A DNA stretch of 64,000 nt from an uncultured Porphyromonadaceae bacterium (GCA_902493335.1 CABUPJ010000013.1:1-64000); one strand, 5' to 3'. Positions 25,444-34,169 are shown, counted from the first letter of the stretch. The notes: generated by a model from the sequence alone, not told the origin. Numbers and translations are program-made.

Positions 25444-26725
25444 TTGCCTGTCTTTTGACTTTGGCGGAGAGGAGGCGGTGGCCGATGCGGCAGTAGAGGC
25501 ATTTGCGCTGTTCGCAGTAGCTGCGGCAGAGTTCGATGAGAGCCTGTGACGTGAAAGCGTCGTTGCAGGGGATGCCGGCGTCGGTAAACTGACGGACTAT
25601 CGTGTTGCGTTCGGGCGGCAGACCCTGAAGGAGTTCGAGCGCGGTCTGACAGCGGCCGGTGTCGTTATAGGCCAGACCGTAGGCGTAGAGCATCGGCGCG
25701 ACGACGTTGATGATAAGTATCGAGACCGAGGCGTCGCTGAGCGCCTTGACCGTCGGCGAGGCTTCGGCCATGAAGGTGTAACGCCGCGACCAAAAACCCG
25801 TCAGGCTGATGTCGAAGAGGCTGCGGGCGTCGGCCTCGTTCTTAACCTCGAAGATGCGGCTGCCGATGACGAAGCCGGCGTTTATCATGTGGGCAAGTGT
25901 CGAGATGCGGCGGTGAGGGAAGTTGGCGGGACGTCCGCTCATGCGCCAGTTGAGCGCCAGAGGACGTGCGAGCCCGAATTTCGATGCCATGAACGAATAT
26001 TCCTGTATCATGCGTTCGACATATCCCGCGCGCTCGGGCGGATTGTCGAGAAAGCCTGCCTGACCGAAGAGGGTGCCCTCGATAGTCTCGAGCGAGTCGC
26101 GGTGTTTGAGCAGCATCTTCAGCGGCGTCGACAGCGCCAGACGCTCGAACGCATCGCTGTTGGTGCCGAAGCCGAGGGCACGGGCGAGAGTGATGTAGAC
26201 GGCGTCGATCCAGTTGCCGTCGTGGCCGTCGACAAGGCGGTTGATACGCTCGACCTTGGCATTGATGCGCTCATAGGCAAGATTATCGATCCAGTCATGG
26301 ATATAAATCGACGGCAGGGCGGGAATCTCTTTGCGGCAGGGCGGGAAATCGCGGCAGCCTTCGACCATCTCACGGTAGCGGCGGCTGAAGTCGGGTGTGC
26401 AGTCCATCACCATCTGAGGCACAAGCTGTCCGTCGGGACGGTGTATCTCGGCGTCGCTGCTGGCGACGACATGAAGCACGACCGAGTCATAGGCGCTGTC
26501 TTTGTCATGGCCATGGCGGAACCAGTCGGATGCCCTGACATGGATTTCGATGTTGCCGCTCCATAACTGGCGGTCGATCATCACCTTGGCGTTGAAGAAG
26601 TCGGGTCCGGCGCCGGTGTTGAGCAGCCCCTGGTCGATGACACGCACCTGACGGCCGTCGACGGTCTTCATTTCTTCGGCGGGCCAGAGCTTGTGCTGCC
26701 AGACATATTGCATCAGCCTTTCCAT
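25436..26725 (-). CDS. DUF2851 family protein
   Basis: The 429-residue protein has the opening found in the Bacteroidota DUF2851 family: MQYVWQHKLWP, then VIDQGLLNTGAGPDFFNAKV and WSGNIEIHVRASDWFRHGHD. The D/E and K residues in GPDFFNAKV and NIEIHV recall the PD-(D/E)XK layout, so a nuclease-like fold is possible but not shown. The C-terminus (CRSYCEQRKCLYCRIGHRLL) has a cysteine/histidine cluster that could bind metal. It lies 2 bp downstream of the SpoU methyltransferase gene. Confidence 0.83.
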   Translation of the reverse strand: MERLMQYVWQHKLWPAEEMKTVDGRQVRVIDQGLLNTGAGPDFFNAKVMIDRQLWSGNIEIHVRASDWFRHGHDKDSAYDSVVLHVVASSDAEIHRPDGQLVPQMVMDCTPDFSRRYREMVEGCRDFPPCRKEIPALPSIYIHDWIDNLAYERINAKVERINRLVDGHDGNWIDAVYITLARALGFGTNSDAFERLALSTPLKMLLKHRDSLETIEGTLFGQAGFLDNPPERAGYVERMIQEYSFMASKFGLARPLALNWRMSGRPANFPHRRISTLAHMINAGFVIGSRIFEVKNEADARSLFDISLTGFWSRRYTFMAEASPTVKALSDASVSILIINVVAPMLYAYGLAYNDTGRCQTALELLQGLPPERNTIVRQFTDAGIPCNDAFTSQALIELCRSYCEQRKCLYCRIGHRLLSAKVKRQANE

Positions 26726-26727
26726 GG

Positions 26728-27528
26728 CTATCTGATTCTCAGTTGCCAGAAAGCGACCGCCGCGGCTGCGGCGACGTTGAGCGAGTCGACACCGTGAGAC
26801 ATCGGTATCCTGACGGTGTAGTCGGCGCCGGCGATGACACTGCGGGCAAGGCCGTCACCCTCGGTGCCCATGATGACGGCAAGGCGCTCTTCGGCGGCGA
26901 GGGCGGAATCGTCGAGACTGACCGAGTCGTCGGTCAGAGCCATGGCCGCCGTAGTGATACCGAGACGGCGCAGGTCGGCGACAGGGTCGTCAATCCATGT
27001 CCAGGGAACGAGAAAGACCGAACCCATCGAGACACGTACAGATCGGCGGTTGAGCGGGTCGCAGGATGTACGGGTCAGCAGGACGCCGTCGATGCCGAGC
27101 GCTGCGGCCGAGCGGAAGATGGCGCCGATGTTGGTGGTGTCGGTGACGCTGTCGATGACGACGAGGCGGCGGGCATCGCGGCAGACCTCCTCGGCCGATG
27201 GCGGCTCGGGGCGGCGCATGGCGCAGAGGACACCGCGGGTCAGGCGGTAGCCTGTAAGTGATTCGAGAAGTTCGCGCGGGCCGGTGTAAACTGTGATGTC
27301 GCCGGCCATGGCGATGACTTCGGCGGCGTCGCCTGTGATATGGCGCGCCTCGCAGAGCATGCTGAGGGGCTGATAGCCTGCCTCAAGCGCTACTTTTATG
27401 ACTTTGGGACTCTCGGCTATGAAAACTGCCTGCGACGGGGCGAGACGACTGCGCAGCTGCGCTTCGGTGAGCGATGCGTAGACCTCGACGCCGGGGTGGC
27501 CGAGTGATGTTATTTCGACTGTTTTCAT
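26728..27528 (-). CDS. TrmH/SpoU-family RNA 2'-O-methyltransferase
   Basis: The 266-residue SPOUT enzyme has the three family motifs: TTNIGAIFRSAAALGIDGVLL, VIMGTEGDGL, and RIPMSHGVDSLNVAAAAAV. These form the knotted SAM site and dimer interface. An N-terminal substrate-binding part (about 1-100) precedes them. The target could be rRNA or tRNA and cannot be decided here. It is cotranscribed with tonB upstream (26-bp gap) and DUF2851 downstream (2-bp gap). Confidence 0.9.
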   Translation of the reverse strand: MKTVEITSLGHPGVEVYASLTEAQLRSRLAPSQAVFIAESPKVIKVALEAGYQPLSMLCEARHITGDAAEVIAMAGDITVYTGPRELLESLTGYRLTRGVLCAMRRPEPPSAEEVCRDARRLVVIDSVTDTTNIGAIFRSAAALGIDGVLLTRTSCDPLNRRSVRVSMGSVFLVPWTWIDDPVADLRRLGITTAAMALTDDSVSLDDSALAAEERLAVIMGTEGDGLARSVIAGADYTVRIPMSHGVDSLNVAAAAAVAFWQLRIR

Positions 27529-27554
27529 GGCCGTTTCCTTTGAATCTGTGATGC

Positions 27555-28355
27555 TTATCGGAAACGGTATGTTATGTAGGCTGTCGACTCTTCGGGAGCG
27601 TTGTCGTCAGAGCGGGTGAAGACTCTCGAGCGCACTTCGCGCTCGCAGGCGGCGCGCACTTCGGGACTCGTCGCCGCCGGGGCGTCGCCACCCTGGAAGG
27701 TGACCGATTTGACACGGCCGCTACGGTCGATCTTGACCATCATGACGACCGAGCCGGTGACTGTGCTGGGGACGCTGTTGTATGATGGCATAGCCCATCC
27801 GCCGCCGACGCGGCCAGTGCCGCGGCCGTTGACCGACGAATTCTTGCCGTCGGGACGGCCCGAGTCGCCTTTGTTTTTGCCTTTGTTGTCGGTGTTGTCC
27901 TTGCCGGCGTTGCGGAATGCCGAGCCGAGTTCGCTTTTGGCCTGTCGGGCGGCTTTTTCCTGTTTTGCCTTGGTGTCATCGACAGGGCCGGGCTTGACTT
28001 TCTTGTCTTTTTTATCTTTTTTGACGGGCGAGGGTCTGTCGGAGGTGACGACAGTCGGGGCGTCGCCCTTGGGACCGTTGTCGGTGACGTCCATGCCGCC
28101 CTCGGGAGCTGCCGAAGAATTGTTGTCGAGAGGCTCCTCGCTGTAGGCCGGCGAGGGATTGTCGGATGCCTGCACAGGCGACATCGGCAGGTCGAGCAGC
28201 TCGGCATATTCCTCGACGGTGATGTCGGCCTTGTGGCGCGGAGGCCACTCCTTGACCGTCGGGTCGAGGGTGACACTGCTGAAGACCATCATGAGGATGA
28301 CGGCGGCGCAGATTATGGCGGTGGCCACGGCCGAGTATATGCGGGTCTTATTCAT
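27555..28355 (-). CDS. tonB: TonB-like energy transducer
   Basis: The roughly 266-residue protein has one N-terminal transmembrane helix (about 5-27), a long low-complexity periplasmic linker with KKDKKDKK and GKNKGDSGRPDGKN stretches, and a C-terminal domain of TonB type (GSVVMMVKIDRSGRVKSVTF, then TAYITYRF). It carries proton-motive energy from ExbB/ExbD to outer-membrane transporters. The start at ATG 28355 overlaps the exbD stop by 8 bp; an upstream in-frame ATG at 28406 lies well inside exbD. Confidence 0.85.
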   Translation of the reverse strand: MNKTRIYSAVATAIICAAVILMMVFSSVTLDPTVKEWPPRHKADITVEEYAELLDLPMSPVQASDNPSPAYSEEPLDNNSSAAPEGGMDVTDNGPKGDAPTVVTSDRPSPVKKDKKDKKVKPGPVDDTKAKQEKAARQAKSELGSAFRNAGKDNTDNKGKNKGDSGRPDGKNSSVNGRGTGRVGGGWAMPSYNSVPSTVTGSVVMMVKIDRSGRVKSVTFQGGDAPAATSPEVRAACEREVRSRVFTRSDDNAPEESTAYITYRFR

Positions 28356-28794
28356 TTGCGATTGTTTGTGCGTCGGGACGCTTGCTGTCGAGGGGCTTTG
28401 TGGCAAGCACCATCTTCATCGAATTCTGTGCGCCGATGTTGAGCACTTCGACGACTTTGCCGTAGGCGACCTCGGTGTCGGCGTAAACGGCGATGCCGCC
28501 GACCGAATCCTGTGAGGTGACAACTCTGAGGTAGTCGACGAGATTTTCGTTGTCGACAGGCTGAAGCTCAGAGTCGGCATAGCTGACGAAGTAGTTGCCG
28601 CCAGCGTCGATGAAGACGCGTGTGGTCGGTTTTGACGGTGTCTGTGCGGCACTCTCGGGCAGGTTGATGTCGAGAGCTGTGGGGAAGATGAATGTCGATG
28701 TGACAAGGAAGAAGACAAGCAGCAGGAAGATGACGTCGGTCATCGACGCCATCGAGAAGGTCGCGAGCATGTCCTGTTGACGTTTGAGAGCCAT
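28348..28794 (-). CDS. exbD: ExbD/TolR biopolymer transport protein
   Basis: The 148-residue protein has the ExbD layout: a short cytoplasmic N-terminus, one transmembrane helix (FLLLVFFLVTSTFIFP, about 22-38) preceded by the conserved proton-path aspartate in SMTDVIF, and a periplasmic domain. It works with ExbB and TonB. Only one exbD lies between exbB and tonB here. The gaps are 7 bp to exbB and an 8-bp overlap with tonB. Confidence 0.92.
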   Translation of the reverse strand: MALKRQQDMLATFSMASMTDVIFLLLVFFLVTSTFIFPTALDINLPESAAQTPSKPTTRVFIDAGGNYFVSYADSELQPVDNENLVDYLRVVTSQDSVGGIAVYADTEVAYGKVVEVLNIGAQNSMKMVLATKPLDSKRPDAQTIANE

Positions 28795-28801
28795 AGCGCG
28801 C

Positions 28802-29554
28802 TTATTCTGCCGGTTCGTTGAGAAGGTCCATGAAGTCCATCGTGCGGGCTTCCATGAGGTTCATGACCTTGTTGATGCGGGCCACGAGGTAGTTGTAGGC
28901 GAAGAGGGCGATGATGCCTACGACAAGACCGGCGACGGTGGTGACGAGAGCTGTGTAGATGCCTCCGGCGAAGTCGCCGATCGAAGCGGCGTTGCCCGAG
29001 TTGGCGATTGCGAAGAAGGCCTGCACCATGCCGATGACAGTGCCGAGGAAGCCGAGCATCGGAGCGCCGGCGGCTGTGGTGGCCAGCCAGGGAAGACCTT
29101 TGCTGAGGGCGGCGACCTCGAGGTTGCCGGTGTTCTCGATAGCGACGAGAACGTCATTCATCGGACGGCCGATGCGGCTGATGCCTTTCGAGATGAGGCG
29201 TCCGTAGGGCGAATTGTCCGAACGGCAGAGGTTGAGGGCGCTCTCGATTTCACCGTCGTGGATATAGTCTTTGATGCGTTTCATGAACGTGTCGTCGAGC
29301 TTCGACGCCTTGTAGGTGACGATGGCGCGCTCGATGAAGATATAGATGCTGATGACAGCGAGCAGAGCCAGGGGTATCATGATCCAGCCACCTTCGACGC
29401 AGAGCTGCCAGATTGAGAGCGAGGGGGCTGCTTCGGTTGCCGCAGCCGCTGCTGCGGCCGACGTGACGGTGTCGACGGTTGCGACTGTCGCAGCGCTGTC
29501 GGTCAGACCGGTCAGGCTGTCGGCGATGACGGGGATTTGTGCTAAGATAGACAT
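28802..29554 (-). CDS. exbB: MotA/TolQ/ExbB proton channel protein
   Basis: The roughly 250-residue protein has three transmembrane regions. The core reads WLATTAAGAPMLGFLGTVIGMVQAFF, the hallmark of the MotA/TolQ/ExbB family, followed by ALVTTVAGLVVGIIALFAYN. An Ala/Thr-rich segment precedes the first membrane helix. The start was set at ATG 29554 (MSILAQIPVIADSL); the upstream in-frame ATG at 29641 lies inside pdxJ. It is the second gene of the pdxJ-exbB-exbD-tonB group. Confidence 0.92.
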   Translation of the reverse strand: MSILAQIPVIADSLTGLTDSAATVATVDTVTSAAAAAAATEAAPSLSIWQLCVEGGWIMIPLALLAVISIYIFIERAIVTYKASKLDDTFMKRIKDYIHDGEIESALNLCRSDNSPYGRLISKGISRIGRPMNDVLVAIENTGNLEVAALSKGLPWLATTAAGAPMLGFLGTVIGMVQAFFAIANSGNAASIGDFAGGIYTALVTTVAGLVVGIIALFAYNYLVARINKVMNLMEARTMDFMDLLNEPAE

Positions 29555-29567
29555 TATTTGTTGGTTT

Positions 29568-30281
29568 TTAAGAGATTGCTGCTTTATATCGACGGATTGT
29601 CTCTTCGAGGCCGAGGTAGAGGGCGTCGCAGATGAGGGCATGTCCTATCGACACCTCGTTGAGATAGGGGATGTTGTGCTTGAAGTAAGCAAGATTGTCG
29701 AGGTTGAGGTCATGGCCGGCGTTGACACCCAGACCGTTGTTGTGGGCCGCGCGGCTCGCTTCGGCGTAGGGCGCGACTGCGGCGGCGGGGTCGGTCGGAT
29801 AGAGGTCTGCGTAGGGCTTGGTATAGAGCTCGACGCGGTCGGCGCCTGTCCTGGCTGCGGCGGCGATCTGAGCGATGTCGGGGTCGACAAAAATCGATGT
29901 CCTGATGCCGGCGTCCTTGAAGCGTTCGACCAGCGATGTCAGGAAGCCGAGATTTGAGGCGACGTCCCATCCGTGGTTTGAGGTGAGGGTGTCGGGAGCG
30001 TCGGGGACAAGGGTAACCTGTTCGGGACGTACCTTGAGTACCAGATCGATGAACTCGGGCGAAGGATAGCCTTCGATATTGAATTCTGTCCTGACGAGAG
30101 GACGCAGTGTGAAAACGTCGTCGCGGCGTATGTGGCGCTCGTCGGGACGCGGGTGGACGGTGATGCCCTGGGCGCCGAAGCGTTCGCAGTCGACGGCCAC
30201 GTCTTCGACGCAGGGACGGTTTTCGCCGCGGGCGTTGCGCAGAGTGGCGATTTTGTTGATATTGACGCTAAGATTGGTCAT
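29568..30281 (-). CDS. pdxJ: Pyridoxine 5'-phosphate synthase
   Basis: The 237-residue TIM-barrel enzyme condenses 1-deoxyxylulose 5-phosphate with 3-amino-2-oxopropyl phosphate in vitamin B6 synthesis. Recognisable stretches are LSVNINKIATLRNARG at the N-terminus, ITVHPRPDERHIRRDDV with catalytic His/Arg, VTLVPD, and GLGVNAGHDLN, then EVSIGHALICDALYLGLEE. It heads the leftward operon, and a divergent promoter region separates it from the NAD kinase genes. Confidence 0.95.
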   Translation of the reverse strand: MTNLSVNINKIATLRNARGENRPCVEDVAVDCERFGAQGITVHPRPDERHIRRDDVFTLRPLVRTEFNIEGYPSPEFIDLVLKVRPEQVTLVPDAPDTLTSNHGWDVASNLGFLTSLVERFKDAGIRTSIFVDPDIAQIAAAARTGADRVELYTKPYADLYPTDPAAAVAPYAEASRAAHNNGLGVNAGHDLNLDNLAYFKHNIPYLNEVSIGHALICDALYLGLEETIRRYKAAIS

Positions 30282-30364
30282 TGCTGTTTTTTAATCTGTC
30301 GTCTGTCAATGCCGCCGAAACATAGATTGTTAGTTAAAATTTCGGCGGATATGCGATTTTTTTG

Positions 30365-30372
30365 TAAATTTG
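30365..30372 (+). promoter_or_regulatory. Promoter -7 element (TAAATTTG) for the nadK operon
   Basis: A full TAnnTTTG match in the divergent pdxJ/nadK intergenic region, 53 bp before the TTG start at 30425. Confidence 0.45.
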
Positions 30373-30424
30373 TAATTGTAATGCGTCTACAAAATTAGTC
30401 ACAATTACCAAAAACAAAAAGGAT

Positions 30425-30784
30425 TTGACTCCAAAAGTTCTAAAAACATATAAAATCGACTCTCCTTATCCCGCCGTCTATGGCAGCAGCCGCCTGCTTG
30501 TCGGCTGCCGCGCCGACGAATATTCGGCATCGGCGATAGCGCGCGCCGTCGAGGACTGTGACGCCCATCTGCTCAACCTCAATGCCATGCCCGGCGCCGA
30601 CTACGGCTTCGACATGGTCGTCGACCTCAGAGTGGATCTCGCCGCGCCATATGCTGCCGCACGGTCGCTCGAGCGCTATGGCTATGCCGTCATCGACGCC
30701 CGTGCCGACGGCGATGACCCCGCCGGCGGCGACGACACGCTGCGCCGCCGTGTCGACGAACTTATGAGATATCTCAATATATGA
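30425..30784 (+). CDS. Small ACT-like protein resembling the C-terminus of a CBS-domain protein
   Basis: The 119-residue protein starts at TTG 30425, since no ATG or GTG lies in frame near the 5' end; AAAAAGGA precedes it closely. Segments such as ADEYSASAIARAVEDCDAHLL and SLERYGYAVIDA, and the end RRRVDELMRYLNI, resemble what I remember of the C-terminal ACT-like part of CBS-domain proteins that precede nadK in Bacteroides. Here the two CBS modules are missing and the piece stands alone. It probably binds a small ligand, but this is inference. It lies 7 bp upstream of nadK. Confidence 0.6.
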   Translation: MTPKVLKTYKIDSPYPAVYGSSRLLVGCRADEYSASAIARAVEDCDAHLLNLNAMPGADYGFDMVVDLRVDLAAPYAAARSLERYGYAVIDARADGDDPAGGDDTLRRRVDELMRYLNI

Positions 30785-30791
30785 TGATCTT

Positions 30792-31652
30792 ATGAAAATT
30801 GCAATCTACGGCAGCCGCCGACAGCACGACCATCTCACCCGAATAGAGGCTTTTATGAAGGCTCTCGCAGCCGCCGGCGACGAGGTGGTGATGCACTCGA
30901 AGCTATATAAATATCTTGTGTCGCTGATGCCGCTGGCTCTCGGCGCGGTCACCCGTGTCACCGACCGCGGCAACTTCGACGCCGACATCGTCATCAGCAT
31001 CGGCGGTGACGGCACATTTCTGCGAACAGCCATATGGGTGGGTGACAAGGAGATACCTATTCTCGGCATCAACACAGGACGTCTGGGCTACCTCACTTCG
31101 TTGCCCGTGACATGCCTGCCGACACTCCGCGGGCTCATAGACAGCGACAGATTCACAGTCTCGCGGCGGCGGCTCATCGAGGTTGTCTCGCCCGAGCTGA
31201 ATATCTGGCCTTTCGCCCTCAATGAGGTCACCATATCCAAAGACGACAGCGCTTCGATGATAGACGCCAACACTACCCTCAACGGCGTCGATCTCGCCGA
31301 CTACCGCGCCGACGGACTCATCGTGTCGACACCGACGGGCAGCACGGCCTACAACCTCTCGGTCGGCGGCCCGCTCATCGAGCCGGAGACTCCCGTGTGG
31401 GTAATATCGCCCATTGCCGCTCATACGCTGTCGATGCGTCCGCTTGTCGTCAGCGACACCTCGCGTCTGACAATCTGTCCCGACGGCCGCGCCTCACACT
31501 TCCGACTGACTCTCGACGGCCGCTGGACGGCTCTCGACATCGGCACGACGGTCGAACTGCGCCGCGCCCGCTTCGACACCCTCGTGATGCGCCCCGACAA
31601 CATCGATTTCGCAACCACTCTTCGTGAGAAACTTCATTGGGGACTCGACTGA
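30792..31652 (+). CDS. nadK: NAD kinase
   Basis: The 286-residue enzyme phosphorylates NAD to NADP. It has the GGDG motif (71-74) in SIGGDGTFLR, the NTGRLGYLTSLP stretch, the adenine-contacting DGLIVSTPTGSTAYNLSVGG motif, and the C-terminal beta-sandwich. Length and motif order are normal. The gene for the YgjP-like protein starts two bases after its stop, so they are cotranslated. Confidence 0.96.
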   Translation: MKIAIYGSRRQHDHLTRIEAFMKALAAAGDEVVMHSKLYKYLVSLMPLALGAVTRVTDRGNFDADIVISIGGDGTFLRTAIWVGDKEIPILGINTGRLGYLTSLPVTCLPTLRGLIDSDRFTVSRRRLIEVVSPELNIWPFALNEVTISKDDSASMIDANTTLNGVDLADYRADGLIVSTPTGSTAYNLSVGGPLIEPETPVWVISPIAAHTLSMRPLVVSDTSRLTICPDGRASHFRLTLDGRWTALDIGTTVELRRARFDTLVMRPDNIDFATTLREKLHWGLD

Positions 31653-31653
31653 A

Positions 31654-32385
31654 ATGGCGGCAGTGAAGACTATAACCGGTTCGGGAACATTCGATTACGC
31701 TCCTGTCGGACGAATACATTACACCGTGCGTCCCACGGCCCGGCGCATCACGGCTCGCTGGCGCGCAGGCGCCGTCTACATGTCGCTGCCTCCTCGTCTC
31801 GAGACCTCGATGCTGCTAAATGCCCTGAGCGAAATGACTCCGGCGATTCTGCGCCATCGTCCGACGGAGGCTTTCTATAATATAGGCGACACCGTCGACA
31901 CGGGCGACCTTAAAATCACAATCTCAGCGCGCGCCGAGCATACAGGCCGCGTCGTCGCGCGTCAGCTCAAGGCCCGCGAATTTGCCGTCGAGGTCGACCC
32001 CGACGTCGATTTCACCGACCGCAACGCCGTCATTGCGGTCAGCGACGCGATGAAACATATCGCCCGCTTCGTGGCGCCCGACATACTGCTGCCGCGTGCC
32101 CGAGCTATCGCCGAAGCGGTCGACCGCCGGCCTTTGGCATGGGAAATTTCGCGCGGACTGCATACGCTCGGCCGCTGCAACTCGCGGGGCGTCATCGCTC
32201 TCAGCTGTGTCTGCGTTTTTCTGCCCGCAGACCTGCGCGACTATATCATCTGCCACGAACTCGCCCATCTCTCTGAAATGAACCATTCGGCCGCCTTCCA
32301 TCAGATCTGTGACAGATATTGCGGCGGCCTTGAACGCCAGCTTCAGGCACGCCTCCGCCGCTTCAAATTCCCGGTGGTAAAGTAA
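31654..32385 (+). CDS. YgjP-type (DUF45) M48-like metallopeptidase
   Basis: The roughly 243-residue protein contains the zinc motif HELAH in YIICHELAHLSEMNHSAAFH, with a third ligand likely in the following NHS..FH segment. This is the arrangement of the YgjP/SprT-like gluzincins. No signal peptide is present. The family's substrates are poorly known. The start at ATG 31654 lies just after the nadK stop; an earlier in-frame ATG at 31624 lies within nadK. Confidence 0.85.
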   Translation: MAAVKTITGSGTFDYAPVGRIHYTVRPTARRITARWRAGAVYMSLPPRLETSMLLNALSEMTPAILRHRPTEAFYNIGDTVDTGDLKITISARAEHTGRVVARQLKAREFAVEVDPDVDFTDRNAVIAVSDAMKHIARFVAPDILLPRARAIAEAVDRRPLAWEISRGLHTLGRCNSRGVIALSCVCVFLPADLRDYIICHELAHLSEMNHSAAFHQICDRYCGGLERQLQARLRRFKFPVVK

Positions 32386-32452
32386 AGGCGGATACCAAAT
32401 ATTCAAATCTATCAATCATTAATCTACTTGTTTGTAGGTTAGTATAATTTTT

Positions 32453-32483
32453 AATATCGCAAAATTTTATTTTTTGCGATATT
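32453..32483. promoter_or_regulatory. Inverted repeat upstream of the Fic gene, probable operator
   Basis: A perfect 12-bp inverted repeat AATATCGCAAAA (32453-32464) / TTTTGCGATATT (32472-32483) with a 7-bp spacer. It lies just before the -7-like GATATTTG (32488-32495) and 30 bp before the fic ATG. The same half-site (TTGCGATATT) reappears in the palindrome downstream of the gene. The Fic protein has a C-terminal winged helix-turn-helix, so autoregulation through this site is a reasonable guess. Confidence 0.55.
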
Positions 32484-32487
32484 TTAC

Positions 32488-32495
32488 GATATTTG
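32488..32495 (+). promoter_or_regulatory. Near-consensus -7 element (GATATTTG) for fic
   Basis: One mismatch to TAnnTTTG, 18 bp before the ATG at 32513. It directly follows the inverted repeat, so a bound repressor would block polymerase. Confidence 0.35.
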
Positions 32496-32512
32496 CAAAA
32501 ATTTGAACTACA

Positions 32513-33841
32513 ATGATAGAATCGCCACCTATTATTACTGCTGAAACAGAACAACGAATCAAAGAAATTATGTCATCCGACAAATATGCTTCGGTGACAG
32601 ATGCCGTTAATTCGATAAATTCAGACTATTTATATTGGAGTGACGTCAAATACAGAACCGGAAATTTAGGCATATCATCCGAAGAACTTTGGTTTATCGT
32701 TAAAACTGCTCGCGAAAAGGCCGATATGCCGATTCAAGAGTTTGGCAACCTACATTTCGCATTATCGAATCATATGCAAAAACAATGTCATGAATTTGAC
32801 ATGAACTTTGGTGGCTCATGGGGAGCCTCAAAGATATTCCCTGACGACAAGTCGATGCAGGAGTTCTATCTCATCAGTTCCATTATGGAAGAAGCCATAG
32901 CATCAAGTCAGATGGAGGGAGCCGCCACGACCCGTGAGGCGGCCAAAGATATGCTTCGTATGAAAATGAGCCCCAAAGACAAAAGCCAGCGGATGATATT
33001 GAACAATTATACCACCATCAATTTCATCAGAGAGCATTCAAAAGAGAACCTCACACCGGAACTTATAATGCAAGTACACTCCATGATGACTGACGGAGCC
33101 TTAGACATCACGGATGCAGCGGGGCGTTTGAGGCGCGAGGATGAAAACATAGTAGTCGGAGATGGCTTCACCGGCGAGACCGTCCATATGCCGCCTCCTG
33201 CTAAATGTTTACCCCGCTTTATCGAAGATTTATGCCGTTTCTTTAACGACAGTAATCCGGTGTATTTTATTCACCCCATAATAAAGGCTATTATAGTCCA
33301 TTATTTAGTAGGCTATTATCATCCTTTTGCCGACGGGAACGGCAGAACAGCCCGTGCTCTGTTCTATTGGTATATGATGAAGTCTAATTATTGGCTTGTT
33401 CAATATCTGTCGATTTCAAGAATTATAAAAGGGTCAAAAAAAGCATATGAGAGAGCTTACCTTTACTCAGAACACGATTCTAACGACCTATCTTACTTCA
33501 TCCAGTATAATTTAAATGTATTGCACAAGTCGTTTGAAGAATTACGAAAATATCTCCTGCGCAAGAACAAAGAAAAAAGAAAAGCCGAACGTTTGCTGCA
33601 TCTGGGCAATATCTCTTTAAGACAGGCGGAAATTCTCAACCGCTATATCGAAAACCCTGACGACGTGATAACCTCGACCGAACTCGTCAACCGTCTCGGC
33701 ATCAGTCACGGCACAGCCAAATCCGACCTTAAAGATTTGACACAAAAAGGCTATTTAACCGAAATCGCGCTTAATGGCAAGACAAAAGGATATATCAGGA
33801 GCGATGATTTCAACGAAATTACAAAAATAATCAAACGCTAA
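32513..33841 (+). CDS. Fic-family AMP transferase with C-terminal winged helix
   Basis: The 442-residue protein has an intact Fic core HPFADGNGRTAR (270-281) with catalytic His270. It also has an N-terminal inhibitory motif SSQMEG (131-136), which fits [S/T]xxxE[G/N], making it a class II autoinhibited Fic enzyme. Such enzymes transfer AMP (sometimes other groups) to target proteins. Residues about 370-440 form a winged helix-turn-helix (TSTELVNRLGISHGTAKSDLKDL), so it may bind DNA. Related inverted repeats lie on both sides. Codon use is AT-richer than its neighbours, suggesting acquisition. No antitoxin gene is adjacent. Confidence 0.9.
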   Translation: MIESPPIITAETEQRIKEIMSSDKYASVTDAVNSINSDYLYWSDVKYRTGNLGISSEELWFIVKTAREKADMPIQEFGNLHFALSNHMQKQCHEFDMNFGGSWGASKIFPDDKSMQEFYLISSIMEEAIASSQMEGAATTREAAKDMLRMKMSPKDKSQRMILNNYTTINFIREHSKENLTPELIMQVHSMMTDGALDITDAAGRLRREDENIVVGDGFTGETVHMPPPAKCLPRFIEDLCRFFNDSNPVYFIHPIIKAIIVHYLVGYYHPFADGNGRTARALFYWYMMKSNYWLVQYLSISRIIKGSKKAYERAYLYSEHDSNDLSYFIQYNLNVLHKSFEELRKYLLRKNKEKRKAERLLHLGNISLRQAEILNRYIENPDDVITSTELVNRLGISHGTAKSDLKDLTQKGYLTEIALNGKTKGYIRSDDFNEITKIIKR

Positions 33842-33862
33842 ATAACGCTGCTGCAATATCGC

Positions 33863-33897
33863 AAAATATCGCAATTTATAATAAATTGCGATATTTT
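33863..33897. repeat. Perfect 17-bp inverted repeat downstream of fic
   Basis: AAAATATCGCAATTTAT (33863-33879) and its complement (33881-33897) are separated by one base. Another AATATCGC copy precedes it at 33855. The arms share the ATATCGCAA half-site with the repeat upstream of fic. It lies between fic and the convergent glsB-like gene, so it may also act as a terminator, though it is AT-only at the ends and lacks a GC-rich stem. Confidence 0.6.
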
Positions 33898-33917
33898 ATA
33901 GTATAAATTGTTATTTG

Positions 33918-34169
33918 TCAGCGGGTCGACGAGCGGCTGATCAGACCGACGAGCCAGAGAAGGACTATGGCGCCGACGACAGAACAGATAAGACCGCCGA
34001 TAATGCTCGTCGTATGTATGCCGAGGAGGCCGAAAAGCCAGCCGCCGAGCACACCTCCGATGATGCCGACCACAAGATTGACAACAAGGCCGAAACCTCC
34101 GCCGCGCATAAGCTTGCCGGCAACAAAACCCGACACGAGTCCTATAAGTATAAACCAGATAAATGACAT
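33918..34169 (-). CDS. GlsB/YeaQ/YmgE-family small membrane protein
   Basis: The 83-residue protein has three hydrophobic segments with glycine patterns typical of the family (GLVSGFVAGKLMRGGGFGLVV, IIGGVLGGWLFGLLGI, GAIVLLWLVGLI). Members are often called transglycosylase-associated or stress-response proteins; the function is not established. The start was set at ATG 34169 (MSFIWFILIG); an in-frame ATG at 34247 would add a non-hydrophobic lead of 26 residues. It converges with fic. Confidence 0.88.
   Translation of the reverse strand: MSFIWFILIGLVSGFVAGKLMRGGGFGLVVNLVVGIIGGVLGGWLFGLLGIHTTSIIGGLICSVVGAIVLLWLVGLISRSSTR

Noticed and set aside
32513..33841. Fic as part of a FicTA toxin-antitoxin pair
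   Set aside because: No small antitoxin gene is adjacent, and the inhibitory motif is inside the Fic protein itself (class II).
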